The notes: generated by a model not told the origin, from the sequence alone. 64,000 nucleotides of DNA from Streptomyces cadmiisoli (GCF_003261055.1 NZ_CP030073.1:2666001-2730000); one strand, 5' to 3'; counted from the first letter of the stretch, positions 41,605 to 52,686 are shown. Numbers and translations: made by a program.

Positions 41605-42858
41605 ATGCGTGATCAAGCACCGGACCCCGTCCGGCCGCAGCGACGGCTGAGCACCAAGGAGGCCGCCGAACTGCTCGGCGTGAAGCCCGAGACCGTCTAC
41701 GCGTATGTGAGCCGCGGGCAGCTCAGCAGCCGGCGCGCGCCCGGCGCCCGGGGCAGCACGTTCGACGCCGCGGAGGTGGAGGCACTGGCTCGGCGGAACA
41801 GACGTGAGACCGGCGGGACTCCGTCCTCAGGCGGCGACCTGGCGGTCCGTACCCGCATCACGCTCATCGACCGGGACCGGTACTACTTCCGCGGCGTCGA
41901 CGCCACCGAGCTGGCCGCCCGGCACTCCTACGAGGAGATCGCGGAGTGGCTGTGGACCGGGCACCTGCGGCCCGGCGTCACGTTCGACGCTCCCGAGGCG
42001 GCCGTCAGCGTGGCCCGGCGCGCCGTGGACGCCCTGCCGGACCACGCCGGCCCCGCCGACCGGCTTCGCGTCGCCGTGATCGCCGCCGCGACCGCCGACC
42101 CCCTGCGCTTCGACCTCTCCGAGGAGGCCGTGCTGGGCACGGCACGCGCCCTGATCCCCACGATGGTCGCCGCCCTGCCACCCGTGCGGCGCGCGCGCCG
42201 CGGCGAGGGGTCACTGGCTCGCAGCCTCTGGGCGCGGCTCAGTGGGCGCGACCCCGACGAGGCGTCGCTGCGGGCGCTGGACACGGCGCTCGGACTGCTC
42301 GTCGACCACGACCTGGCGGCGTCCACCCTCGCGGTGCGTGTCGCCGCGTCGGCCCACGCGCACGCGTACGCCGCCGTCTCCGCCGGGCTCGGCGTGATCG
42401 AGGGCCCGCTGCACGGGGCGGCCGGCGGCCTCGCCCACCGGATGCTGCTCGACGTACTCGACCAGGGCGACGCTGCGCCCGTGGTGGCGGAGGAACTCCG
42501 GGCCGGCCGCCGCATCCCGGGGCTCGGGCACCCGCTGTACACGGCCGAGGACCCCCGCGCGGTGGCCCTCTTCCGGCTCCTCAAGGACATCCCCCACGCC
42601 GCGCCCGCCCTCGCTGCGGCCCGGGACGTGGAGGCGACGGCCGCCCGGCACACGCCGCTGCACGCCAATGTGGACCTCGCGCTCGCCGTGCTCACCGCGT
42701 CCTGCGCGATGCCGGCCACGGCCGGAGAGACGATCTTCGCCGTCGCCCGGACGGCGGGCTGGATCGCACATGCCCTGGAGGAGTACCGGGAACGCCCGCT
42801 GCGGATGCGCCCGAGCGGCCGCTACGTCGGTCCTGAACCACCACAACCCCTCCCGTAA
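41605..42858 (+). CDS. Citrate synthase with N-terminal helix-turn-helix
   Basis: A 417-residue protein. Residues about 12-60 form a MerR/excisionase-like DNA-binding motif (LSTKEAAELLGVKPETVYAY, then SRGQLSSRR). The rest is a citrate synthase fold with EGPLHGAAGG and GLGHPLYTAEDPR active-site segments. The last catalytic segment reads NVDLALAV, keeping the Asp. A DNA-binding head on a metabolic enzyme suggests an enzyme that also regulates transcription, perhaps of itself and its divergent neighbour. The ATG at 41605 or a GTG at 41596 may be the start; neither has a strong ribosome site, so it may be nearly leaderless. Confidence 0.87.
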   Translation: MRDQAPDPVRPQRRLSTKEAAELLGVKPETVYAYVSRGQLSSRRAPGARGSTFDAAEVEALARRNRRETGGTPSSGGDLAVRTRITLIDRDRYYFRGVDATELAARHSYEEIAEWLWTGHLRPGVTFDAPEAAVSVARRAVDALPDHAGPADRLRVAVIAAATADPLRFDLSEEAVLGTARALIPTMVAALPPVRRARRGEGSLARSLWARLSGRDPDEASLRALDTALGLLVDHDLAASTLAVRVAASAHAHAYAAVSAGLGVIEGPLHGAAGGLAHRMLLDVLDQGDAAPVVAEELRAGRRIPGLGHPLYTAEDPRAVALFRLLKDIPHAAPALAAARDVEATAARHTPLHANVDLALAVLTASCAMPATAGETIFAVARTAGWIAHALEEYRERPLRMRPSGRYVGPEPPQPLP

Positions 42859-42897
42859 CAGGAACACCAGCACGCCCGGAAGTCACGCCGAACCAAG

Positions 42898-42916
42898 TCA
42901 GGTTAGGCTCACCTCT
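42898..42916 (+). promoter_or_regulatory. Iron box (DmdR/IdeR-type operator)
   Basis: TCAGGTTAGGCTCACCTCT matches 16 of 19 positions of the Streptomyces iron box TTAGGTTAGGCTCACCTAA as I remember it. It ends one base before the start codon of the sucrase/ferredoxin-like gene, so repressor binding would block transcription and the start region. Confidence 0.7.
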
Positions 42917-43876
42917 GTGAGTACGTGTGCCACCGTCTCGCGGGACCTCGGCGAGCCCATTTCCGGAACCGCGGCGACCGCCAGGACCTGGCTCCTGCTG
43001 GAGCAACCCGGTCCGTGGGGCGCCCGGGCGCTCACCCAGAGCCACCTCGACCCCGCTCTGGGCCGCGCTCTGGAGGCGGCCGCCGAGAACACGGGCGTGC
43101 GCATCGCCCTGATCCGCCGCGCCGGGCGCCACGCCGACAGCGGCACGCCCTCCCTGCGCCAGGTGTACGCGGCCCACACCGCGCCCGGCAACACGTGGCT
43201 GCGCTCCGCCACCACGACCGACCCGGAGCGTCTGCTCGACCTCGACTTCACCGCGCTCGGCGCCGGTGACCACCGCACGTTCGACGCGGCGCTGCGGGGC
43301 CACCCGCACACCGGCGACCCGCTCGCGCTGGTGTGCACCAACGGCAAGCGGGACCGGTGCTGCGCGCTCCTCGGCCGCCCTCTCGCGGCCGAGCTCGCCG
43401 CCTCCGGCGTGGGCGGCATCTGGGAGGTCACTCATCTGGGCGGTCATCGCTTCTCCCCGACCGTGCTCGTCCTGCCGTACGGCTACGCCTACGGCCGCGT
43501 CGAGGCCCGCACCGTCAAGGAGATCCTGCACGGGGTCACGGAGGGACGGATCGTCGTGGAGGGCTGCCGCGGGTCCTCGGCCTGGGAAAGGCCCGGACAA
43601 GCGGCCGAACTGGCCGTCCGGGCGGCGGCCGGCGAGCTCGCGGCGGACGCGCTGAGCGTCGTACGGACCGAGAACGCGGTGCGGACGGACGGTGCCGCCG
43701 CCCGCTGGGAGGTGACCGTCGCCCACATCGACGGACGCCACTGGCGGGTCGTGGTGGCCCAGGGCGCCTCCCTGCCGCCCCGCCCGGAGACCTGCGGCAC
43801 ATCGGTGCTGGGCGCGCCGGCGCGGATGGACGTGGTGGCGGTACGCGAACTGACCGTGGCGGCACTCGCAAGCTGA
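42917..43876 (+). CDS. Sucrase/ferredoxin-like family protein (thioredoxin-like Fe-S)
   Basis: A 319-residue protein of the Suc_Fer-like family. The centre carries CTNGKRDRCCALLGRPL near residue 138 and a later HLGGHRFSPTVLVLPYG, typical of thioredoxin-like [2Fe-2S] domains. The C-terminal part has a Cys near residue 295 (PETCGTS). Relatives are annotated as sucrase ferredoxin; true sucrase activity is doubtful. The GTG start at 42917 directly follows an iron box, pointing to expression under iron limitation and a possible part in iron release or electron transfer. The gene stands alone. Confidence 0.85.
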   Translation: MSTCATVSRDLGEPISGTAATARTWLLLEQPGPWGARALTQSHLDPALGRALEAAAENTGVRIALIRRAGRHADSGTPSLRQVYAAHTAPGNTWLRSATTTDPERLLDLDFTALGAGDHRTFDAALRGHPHTGDPLALVCTNGKRDRCCALLGRPLAAELAASGVGGIWEVTHLGGHRFSPTVLVLPYGYAYGRVEARTVKEILHGVTEGRIVVEGCRGSSAWERPGQAAELAVRAAAGELAADALSVVRTENAVRTDGAAARWEVTVAHIDGRHWRVVVAQGASLPPRPETCGTSVLGAPARMDVVAVRELTVAALAS

Positions 43877-44031
43877 ACCGCGGCACCACCGACCCGTACA
43901 TCCCCCCACCCCCACCCGGCACACGGAGTCCGGCGTCCGGCGTCCGGCGTCCGGCCAGGCAGTCGGCCGGTCCGTTCGCCGCCCCGGGACCCCCTACGGC
44001 AATGTCGGTCCCCCCACGTACCGTCGTGGGT

Positions 44032-45726
44032 ATGAGCCGCACTCCCCCCACGACGCGCCGCCTGCGCCTCGGCCTGCCGCGCCGGGTGTTCTCGCAGGTG
44101 CTGCTGATGCAGGTGGCGATCGCCGCCGGGGTCGCGGTCCTCGCGACCGGGCTGTTCCTCGCCCCGCTCGGCGACCAGCTGGACGACCAGGCCATGCGGC
44201 GGGCGCTCGCGATCGCGCAGACCACCGCGGCGCAGCCGCAGCTCGCCGAGGACCTGCGCGGTACGTCCGCGACGGTCGACGGGCCGGTCCAGCGGGAGGC
44301 GGAACGGATCCGGAAGGCCACCCGCGCCGAGTACGTGGTGGTGATGGACCGGCAGGGCGTGCGCTGGTCGCACACCGAGCCGGCGGAGATCGGCCGGCAC
44401 GTCTCGACGGACCCCAGCGACGCGCTGGCCGGCCAGGAGGTCATGGAGATCGACGAGGGCACCCTCGGCCGCTCCGCGCGCGGGAAGGTGCCGCTGCGCG
44501 ACCGTGACGGCGACATCGTGGGCGCCGTCTCGGTCGGCATCGCGTACGACAGCGTCCGGGCCCGCCTCATCCACTCGATCCCCGAGCTGCTGGCGTACGC
44601 CGGCGGTGCCCTGGCCGTCGGCACGCTGGCCGCCTGGCTCGTCTCCCGGCGGGTGCAGCGGCAGACGAGGGACCTGGCCTTCTCGGACATCGCGGGCCTG
44701 CTCGCCGAGCGCGAGGCCATGCTGCACGGCATCAGGGAGGGCGTCGTGGCGCTCGACCGCGCGGGCCGCATCCGGCTGCTGAACGACGAGGCCCAGCGCC
44801 TGCTGGGCGTCGGGAACCAGGTCGTCGGCAGCACTCCCGACGAGGCCTTCGGCAAGGGACGTACGGCCGAGGTGCTGGCCGGCCGGGCCGCCGGCACCGA
44901 CCTGCTCACCGTGCGCGGCACGCGCGTGCTGGTGGCGAACCGCATGCCCACCGGCGACGGCGGCTCCGTGGCCACCCTGCGCGACCGCACCGAACTGGAG
45001 GAGCTCGGCCGGGAGCTGGACTCCACGCGCGGCCTGATCGACGCCCTGCGCGCCCAGGACCACGAGTACGCCAACCGAATGCACACGCTGCTGGGGCTGC
45101 TGGAGCTGGAGATGTACGACGAGGCCGTGGAGTTCGCCGGTGAGGTCATCGGCACCCACCGGGACACTGCCGAGGAGGTCACCGAGAAGATCAAGGATCC
45201 GCTGCTCGCCGCGCTGCTGGTCGGCAAGGCGACGGTGGCGGCCGAGCGGGGCGTGGCGCTGCGGATATCGGGCCGCACCCGGCTCCCGGACCGTGTGATC
45301 GACGCCAGGGGGCTGGTCACGATCGTCGGCAACCTGGTGGACAACGCGCTGGACGCCGTGGCGGGCACCGCGCACGCGCGCGTGGAGGCCGAGTTGAACG
45401 CCGAGGGCCGTACGGCCGTGCTCATCGTCCGGGACACGGGGCCCGGAATCCCGGCGGAGCTACGAGAGTTGATCTTCACCGAGGGGTGGTCCACGAAGAA
45501 GCCTCCGGCGCACCGGGAGCGGGGTATCGGCCTGGCCATGGTGCGCAGGCTGGCGGAGCGGCAGGGAGGTTCGGCGACGGTGGACGACGCGGCTGGCGGT
45601 GGCGCGGAGTTCACCGTGGTGCTGCCTGAAGCCCTGACCGATCCGGAGGCGGAACCCGCCCTCACCGCTCCGTCGGCCCGCGATGCCGTCGAGGCCGTCG
45701 AGGCCGTCGAGGAGGAGGCGCGATGA
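44032..45726 (+). CDS. Sensor histidine kinase of the CitA/DcuS type
   Basis: A 564-residue sensor with membrane helix 1 (about 23-45), a periplasmic PAS/Cache-like domain (about 46-180, with EYVVVMDRQGVRWSH), helix 2 (about 185-205) and a cytoplasmic PAS domain (HGIREGVVALDRAGRIRLLN). The kinase core has phospho-acceptor His344 in AQDHEYANRMHTLLG, typical of the DcuS/CitA subfamily. The ATPase core has NLVDNALDAV, DTGPGIP and RGIGLAMVRRL. This subfamily senses citrate and C4-dicarboxylates. The ATG at 44032 is taken; an in-frame ATG at 44002 is possible. The regulator gene overlaps by four bases. Confidence 0.92.
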   Translation: MSRTPPTTRRLRLGLPRRVFSQVLLMQVAIAAGVAVLATGLFLAPLGDQLDDQAMRRALAIAQTTAAQPQLAEDLRGTSATVDGPVQREAERIRKATRAEYVVVMDRQGVRWSHTEPAEIGRHVSTDPSDALAGQEVMEIDEGTLGRSARGKVPLRDRDGDIVGAVSVGIAYDSVRARLIHSIPELLAYAGGALAVGTLAAWLVSRRVQRQTRDLAFSDIAGLLAEREAMLHGIREGVVALDRAGRIRLLNDEAQRLLGVGNQVVGSTPDEAFGKGRTAEVLAGRAAGTDLLTVRGTRVLVANRMPTGDGGSVATLRDRTELEELGRELDSTRGLIDALRAQDHEYANRMHTLLGLLELEMYDEAVEFAGEVIGTHRDTAEEVTEKIKDPLLAALLVGKATVAAERGVALRISGRTRLPDRVIDARGLVTIVGNLVDNALDAVAGTAHARVEAELNAEGRTAVLIVRDTGPGIPAELRELIFTEGWSTKKPPAHRERGIGLAMVRRLAERQGGSATVDDAAGGGAEFTVVLPEALTDPEAEPALTAPSARDAVEAVEAVEEEAR

Positions 45727-46403
45727 TCGAGGTCCTGGTCGTGGACGACGACACGGCGGTGGCCCGGGTGAACGCGGCGTACGTCGAGAAGGTGCAGGGC
45801 TTCCGGGTCGCCGGGCAGGCGCACAGCGCGGCCGAGGCACTACGGCAGATGGAGGCGCTGCCGCAGGTCGATCTGGTCCTCATGGATCACTACCTGCCCG
45901 ACGAGACGGGCCTGGCGGTGGTGCAGGAGATGCGCCGGCGTGGCCACCAGACCGACGTGATCATGGTGACCGCGGCGCGGGACATCTCCACGGTGCAGTC
46001 GGCGATGCGGCAGGGCGCGCTCCAGTACCTCGTCAAGCCGTTCGCCTTCGCGGGCCTGCGCGCCAAGCTGGAGGCGTACGCGCAACTGCGCCGGACCCTG
46101 GACGGCGGCGGCGAAGCCGAGCAGGCGGAGGTGGACCGCATCTTCGGTGCCCTGTCCGCACCGTCGGAGCCGAACCTGCCCAAGGGGCACTCCCCGACGA
46201 CCGCGGAGCTCGTCAGACAGTCCCTGAAGAACGCCGAGGGCCCCTTGTCCGCCCAGGAGATCGCCGAACGCACCGGGGTGAGCCGGCAGACCGCACAGCG
46301 CTATCTGAAGCTCCTGGAACGCACGGGACGGGCGACGCTGACCCTGAAGTACGGCGACGCGGGCCGTCCCGAACACCGTTACGTGTGGGCGACCCGCGTC
46401 TGA
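45723..46403 (+). CDS. CitB/DcuR-type response regulator
   Basis: A 226-residue regulator. The receiver has VVDDD (8-10), phospho-acceptor Asp55 in LVLMDHYLPD and Lys in LVKPFAF. The C-terminal output has an HTH (LSAQEIAERTGVSRQTAQRYLKLLE) of the DcuR type. The ATG overlaps the kinase stop (ATGA). The convergent gene beyond is an ActP-type carboxylate symporter, the likely target of this pair by position and family. Confidence 0.93.
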   Translation: MIEVLVVDDDTAVARVNAAYVEKVQGFRVAGQAHSAAEALRQMEALPQVDLVLMDHYLPDETGLAVVQEMRRRGHQTDVIMVTAARDISTVQSAMRQGALQYLVKPFAFAGLRAKLEAYAQLRRTLDGGGEAEQAEVDRIFGALSAPSEPNLPKGHSPTTAELVRQSLKNAEGPLSAQEIAERTGVSRQTAQRYLKLLERTGRATLTLKYGDAGRPEHRYVWATRV

Positions 46404-46548
46404 GGCCACGGTCACGGGAGCGCACGGGTGCCCGTCGTCGCCCGTGGACGGCCCCCTGGCCGCCCGCGCGCCGGTCCTGGGCCGCCGGGGCCGGTAAGGC
46501 CTTTCCCGTCGGTCCTGGGGGCGACTGTGCGCGTTGCCTGCCACGGCA

Positions 46549-48141
46549 CTAGGCCGCACCAGCCCCGGTGAGCGATCGCACCTGGGTCTCCGCGTGCTTG
46601 GCCTCGTCCGGTGGTTCCGCCGAGGTGACCGTGCCCAGCCAGCCGGCGACGAAGCCCAGCGGGATGGAGACGAGGCCCGGGTTCTGCAGCGGGAAGTACT
46701 GGAAGTCGACGCCCGGGAACAGCGATTCGGGGCTGCCCGACACGACCGGTGACAGCACGACGAGGGCGACGGCCGGGATCAGACCGCCGTAGACCGCCCA
46801 GACCGCCCCGCGGGTGGTGAAGCCGCGCCAGAACAGCGAGTAGAGCAGCACCGGCAGGTTCGCGGAGGCGGCGACGGCGAAGGCGAGGCCGACCAGGAAT
46901 GCGACGTTGAGGTCGCGGGCGAGGAGTCCCAGAGCGATCGCCAGCACGCCGATACCGACCGAGGCCGCGCGGGCGACGCTCACCTCGCTGCGCGGCCGGG
47001 CCCCGCGGCGGCGCAGGGACGCGTACAGGTCGTGCGCCACGGACGCCGAGGAGGCGAGCGTGATCCCGGCGACGACGGCGAGGATGGTCGCGAAGGCGAC
47101 AGCCGCGACGACCGCGAAGAGGACCGTTCCCCCCGTGGAGCCCGCGCCGCCGCCCAGGTCGAGTGCGAGCAGCGGTACGGCGGTGTTGCCGGCCGTGTTC
47201 GAGTCGCGCACCTCGTCGGGTCCCACGATCGCCGCCGCGCCGAAACCGAGGACGATCGTCATCAGGTAGAAGCTGCCGATGAGTCCGATCGCCCACACCA
47301 CGGACCGCCGCGCCGCCCGTGCGGTGGGCACGGTGTAGAACCGGGACAGGATGTGCGGCAGTCCGGCCGTCCCGAGCACCAGGGCGAGGCCGAGGCTGAT
47401 GAAGTCGAGGCGCGCCGTCCAGTCCTCGCCGTACTTCAGCCCGGGCGCGAGGAACGCGTCGCCGTGACCGCTGCGCTCCGCCGCCGAGCGCAGCAGTTGG
47501 TCGAAGTCTCCGTGGAAGCGCACCAGGACGAGCACGGTGAGCGTGATGGCGCCGCCCATCAGCAGGACCGCCTTCACGATCTGGATCCATGTGGTGGCCC
47601 GCATCCCGCCCAGCGACACATAGATGACCATGAGCGCCCCGACCCCGATGACGGTCCAGGACTGCGCCGCCCCGCTCGTCCCGCCCAGCAGCAGGGCGAC
47701 CAGGCTGCCCGCACCCACCATCTGCGCCACCAGATAGAGAACGGACACGGTGACCGAGGAGGTTCCCGCGGCGATCCGCACCGGACGCTCGCGCATCCGC
47801 GCGGCGACGACGTCGGCGAGGGTGAACCTGCCGCAGTTGCGCACCAGTTCGGCGACCAGGAACAGCACCACGAGCCAGGCCACCAGGAAGCCCACGGAGT
47901 ACAGCAGCCCGTCGTAGCCGAACAGCGCGATGAGCCCGGAGATGCCCAGGAACGAGGCGGCCGACATGTAGTCGCCGGCAATGGCAAAACCATTCTCTAT
48001 CGGCGAGAAGAGACGCCCTCCGGCGTAGAACTCCTCCGCCGAGCCGTGCCGGTTGCGGCTCACCCAGGTCGTGATCCCCAGCGTGACGGCGATGAACACG
48101 CTGAACAGCAGCAGGGCCAGCGACTGATGGTTGTCCGTCAC
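46549..48141 (-). CDS. actP: Cation/acetate-type symporter (SSS family)
   Basis: A 530-residue sodium:solute symporter with 13 predicted membrane helices. The stretch SAEEFYAGGRLFSPIENGFAI near residue 34 and the following AGDYMSAASFLGISG are characteristic of ActP/MctC transporters for acetate, propionate or pyruvate. It overlaps the upstream DUF485 gene by four bases (48138-48141), the usual yjcH-actP type pairing. It is probably regulated by the convergent DcuSR-type system. Confidence 0.92.
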   Translation of the reverse strand: MTDNHQSLALLLFSVFIAVTLGITTWVSRNRHGSAEEFYAGGRLFSPIENGFAIAGDYMSAASFLGISGLIALFGYDGLLYSVGFLVAWLVVLFLVAELVRNCGRFTLADVVAARMRERPVRIAAGTSSVTVSVLYLVAQMVGAGSLVALLLGGTSGAAQSWTVIGVGALMVIYVSLGGMRATTWIQIVKAVLLMGGAITLTVLVLVRFHGDFDQLLRSAAERSGHGDAFLAPGLKYGEDWTARLDFISLGLALVLGTAGLPHILSRFYTVPTARAARRSVVWAIGLIGSFYLMTIVLGFGAAAIVGPDEVRDSNTAGNTAVPLLALDLGGGAGSTGGTVLFAVVAAVAFATILAVVAGITLASSASVAHDLYASLRRRGARPRSEVSVARAASVGIGVLAIALGLLARDLNVAFLVGLAFAVAASANLPVLLYSLFWRGFTTRGAVWAVYGGLIPAVALVVLSPVVSGSPESLFPGVDFQYFPLQNPGLVSIPLGFVAGWLGTVTSAEPPDEAKHAETQVRSLTGAGAA

Positions 48142-48704
48142 AGGGCACCGCCGCGCGCGCCGCGGGTCAGTTCCTGAGTGTCCCAGCGCAGTTCGAGCGC
48201 GGCGCGATCCCTGCGCAGCCGCGCGTGCCGCGCGTAGGCCCAGGTGAGCAGGAAGGTGCTGAGGAACTGTCCGAGCCCGGCCAGCATCGCCACGTTCACC
48301 GCGCCCACCACGGGACGGGCCATGAACCCCGGCGCCGTCGTGGCGGTGACCACGTACGCCACGTACCAGGCGAAGAAGCCGACCCCCGCCGGCACGACGA
48401 ACCTCAGATAGCGGCCGCGCACCTCCTGGAAGGCCGCGCTGCGCTGCACTTCGAGGTACACCTCCGCCGCCGCGGGGGATTTCACGGGGTCGGGGACCTC
48501 GGGGCGGGGCGTCGGGACGAAGGACGACGCGGCGGCGCTGCCGCCCGATTCACCCCAGCCGGAGGCCAGTGCGTCGTACCAGGGGTCGTCGTACTTCACG
48601 GTTCCTGACGCCGCGGCGACACCGGGGTGGCGATCCTCGCGGTTCTCGAACGAATCCTCGGGGTCGCTCCCGCCCCCGCGGGCGCGACCGTTGCTTGAGT
48701 GCAT
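48138..48704 (-). CDS. DUF485 (YjcH-type) membrane protein
   Basis: A 188-residue protein. The first 85 residues are polar and disordered. The DUF485 domain (about 90-185) has two membrane helices (VPAGVGFFAWYVAYVV and AVNVAMLAGLGQFLSTFLLTW) joined by a short loop. DUF485 proteins pair with ActP symporters. The start is uncertain: the ATG at 48704 lies inside an inverted repeat and lacks a ribosome site, while a GTG at 48602, with AGGA upstream, would begin just before DPWYDALASGWG, the conserved family N terminus. The later start would leave the inverted repeat as an upstream operator. Confidence 0.82.
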   Translation of the reverse strand: MHSSNGRARGGGSDPEDSFENREDRHPGVAAASGTVKYDDPWYDALASGWGESGGSAAASSFVPTPRPEVPDPVKSPAAAEVYLEVQRSAAFQEVRGRYLRFVVPAGVGFFAWYVAYVVTATTAPGFMARPVVGAVNVAMLAGLGQFLSTFLLTWAYARHARLRRDRAALELRWDTQELTRGARGGAL

Positions 48705-48711
48705 GCTCAAG
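48694..48711. promoter_or_regulatory. Inverted repeat CTTGAG-TGCATG-CTCAAG at the DUF485-symporter start
   Basis: Six-base perfect arms with a six-base centre. It is the kind of sequence bound by TetR-like dimers and sits at or about 90 bases before the start of the symporter operon, depending on which start codon is real. Confidence 0.4.
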
Positions 48712-48845
48712 CATGGACAGAACGGGAAGATCCCCGACTCTTCTTCCCCGCGCTGTTCACCCCATCAGGTGACTCGACCCGCTGGTGACGGCGCCGGGAC
48801 CACTCAGGGCCCGGCGCGCAGCGCGATCACGCACACCGGCCCGGT

Positions 48846-48872
48846 CCGGGCGCCTCGTGCGAAGGCGCCCGG
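48846..48872 (-). terminator. Hairpin terminator after parE
   Basis: Perfect inverted repeat CCGGGCGCCT / AGGCGCCCGG with a seven-base loop, about 40 bases past the parE stop. Confidence 0.78.
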
Positions 48873-48913
48873 GCCGAGCCGGCGGGAGTGCGTCGGAGCG
48901 GAGCGGACAGCCC

Positions 48914-51037
<2,124 letters not shown>

Positions 51038-51478
51038 GCGGTTCGCTCCTCGCTGAATTTCAAGTGGGGCCCGTCTGGGTACGGGCGCGGCTAGGGTCGC
51101 CGCTCAGAGGGTACCGAGGCCTGGTAGAGCCGTTGTAACGCCACCCTCGGTCCGAACTCAGACTAGTCCAAGGTCGCATGCATGTTCGATCCCTCGATGG
51201 GGTGAAGTACATATCACGTTCCCTTCGGCGCATGAACCATTTAGGCTCCGGGCACGTCCTCTTGAACAAACCGGCAAGCCAGCCGGGAGGACGGACACTG
51301 ACAAACTGCGCGAACCCGTAAGAGACTTTGATACGTATTACGGCACATTCGCCGCCAACCGGCAGCAGACAGCCACCTCGAAAGATTTTTTCGAGGAAAA
51401 GCCCCGAGCGGGAACGTTTTCGGGCTGGTTGGATGTTGACCCTGGTACGACAGCTCGTCGAGCTAGAGAAGAGGCGAC
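51038..51478. other. 441-base divergent region between parE and the DUF7455 gene
   Basis: This holds the promoters of both genes. Its GC is lower than that of its neighbours. It contains an A/T-rich stretch with AAGATTTTTTCGAGG at 51380-51400 and a GGGAAC near 51410, 19 bases before a GTT, a weak sigma-R-like pattern. No gene or RNA is supported. Confidence 0.4.
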
Positions 51479-51709
51479 GTGACTACTGTTCTGACCCCCG
51501 CGAGCCCGCTGACGGCCGCTGACCGCTGCGACCGCTGCGGCGCCCAGGCGTACGTACGCGTCGTCCTGCTCAGCGGCGGCGAACTGCTCTTCTGCGCCCA
51601 CCACGGGCGCAAGTTCGAGCCGGAACTCAAGAAGATCGCCGCTGAGATACAGGACGAGACGGAGCGGCTCACGACCGTTCCGAGCTCCGCTTCCGAAGAA
51701 GAGCGCTGA
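51479..51709 (+). CDS. DUF7455 small zinc-site protein
   Basis: A 76-residue protein starting at a GTG, with GAGGCGAC upstream. It carries CDRC near residue 17 and CAHHGRKF near residue 39, which together look like a zinc ribbon, then a helical acidic tail. It fits the DUF7455 family common next to sigma factor and topoisomerase genes in actinobacteria. The function is unknown. Confidence 0.87.
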   Translation: MTTVLTPASPLTAADRCDRCGAQAYVRVVLLSGGELLFCAHHGRKFEPELKKIAAEIQDETERLTTVPSSASEEER

Positions 51710-51750
51710 CACCTCGCGTCCACGACGAGCCAGCACGGCACCATGCCGAG

Positions 51751-51793
51751 GACGGGCGGCCGACCCCGTGTCCCACAGGGTCGGCCGCCCGTC
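51751..51793. terminator. Bidirectional terminator
   Basis: Perfect 16-base inverted repeat GACGGGCGGCCGACCC / GGGTCGGCCGCCCGTC with an 11-base loop, between the convergent DUF7455 and protease genes. Confidence 0.85.
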
Positions 51794-51819
51794 CGTGTCC
51801 GGCAGTCGCGCCGGTCCCG

Positions 51820-52686
51820 TCAGGCGCCGTGCCGCGACGAGCGCGCGGCGGTGTCCCAGTTCAGCTTGCGGATGATGTCGGAGACGCGCGTGTAGACGCC
51901 CGGACTGCCCGCCTTACCGCAGCCGCTCCCCCATGAGACCAGGCCTATCAGCCTCCCCTTGGCGACCAGCGGACCTCCGCTGTCGCCCTGACAGGAGTCC
52001 CGGCCGCCGACGGTCTCTCCCGCACACACCATGGCGTCGGCCCGATACGCGCCGTCGCGGCTCCCCGGATAGGCCGGATACGCGCCCTCGCAGAGGGCGT
52101 CGGCCAGGACGTGCACGCGCGCGGCCCGGAGTTCCTCGGCGTAGTCCCCTGCCCCGGTGACATCGCCCCAGCCGTAGACGGTCGCGCCGGTGCCCGCCGC
52201 GTACGCCGTGTCCCCCTTGGCCGCCATGCCTATGACCGCGCTCTGCGGCAGGGCTTCTGCGAGCGTCAGCACGGCGAAGTCCCCCACGTTGCTGTCGCTG
52301 TCGTAGTGGGGATTCACCCAGGCTTCCTTCACGGGAACCTCGCGCCCCTCGGCCGACCGCAGATCCGTGCGCCCCGTGATGACCTTGAGGTCGCGCACCT
52401 TCTCCACGGGCACCCCCAGCGCCTCACGCGAGAGGCAGTGGGCCGCGGTCAGGACGGTCGTCCGACCGACCGCCACGGCACCGCAGAACTGACCCGACCG
52501 CGTACCTCCGAACCGGTCACGGCTGGACAGGGCCACCGTCCACGGGCTCTCCGAGACGTCCACCGGAAAACCGCCGACGACTATGCCGTCGGCGGCCGCC
52601 GGAGCGGTGGTGGACAGCGGTATCGCGGCCATGGCAGCCGCGAGGACCAGCGGCCGGGCCAGTGCGCGGACAAAAGGTCGGCACAT
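51820..52686 (-). CDS. Secreted trypsin-like serine protease (S1)
   Basis: A 288-residue exported protease. Signal peptide residues 1-32 end in APAAADG, and the mature chain begins near IVVGG, as in trypsins that need N-terminal processing. The catalytic triad is His83 (LTAAHC), Asp136 (GDFAVL) and Ser236 (GDSGGP). Asp230 six residues before the Ser (GRDSCQGDSGG) sets trypsin-like Arg/Lys specificity. Three pairs of Cys are placed for disulfides. It is transcribed away from the DUF7455 gene and ends at a shared terminator; an hrdB terminator lies upstream. Confidence 0.93.
   Translation of the reverse strand: MCRPFVRALARPLVLAAAMAAIPLSTTAPAAADGIVVGGFPVDVSESPWTVALSSRDRFGGTRSGQFCGAVAVGRTTVLTAAHCLSREALGVPVEKVRDLKVITGRTDLRSAEGREVPVKEAWVNPHYDSDSNVGDFAVLTLAEALPQSAVIGMAAKGDTAYAAGTGATVYGWGDVTGAGDYAEELRAARVHVLADALCEGAYPAYPGSRDGAYRADAMVCAGETVGGRDSCQGDSGGPLVAKGRLIGLVSWGSGCGKAGSPGVYTRVSDIIRKLNWDTAARSSRHGA

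Noticed and set aside
51404..51437. Sigma-R promoter before the DUF7455 gene
   Set aside because: GGGAAC and GTT are 19 bases apart and the match is weak; listed only as a note in the gap.
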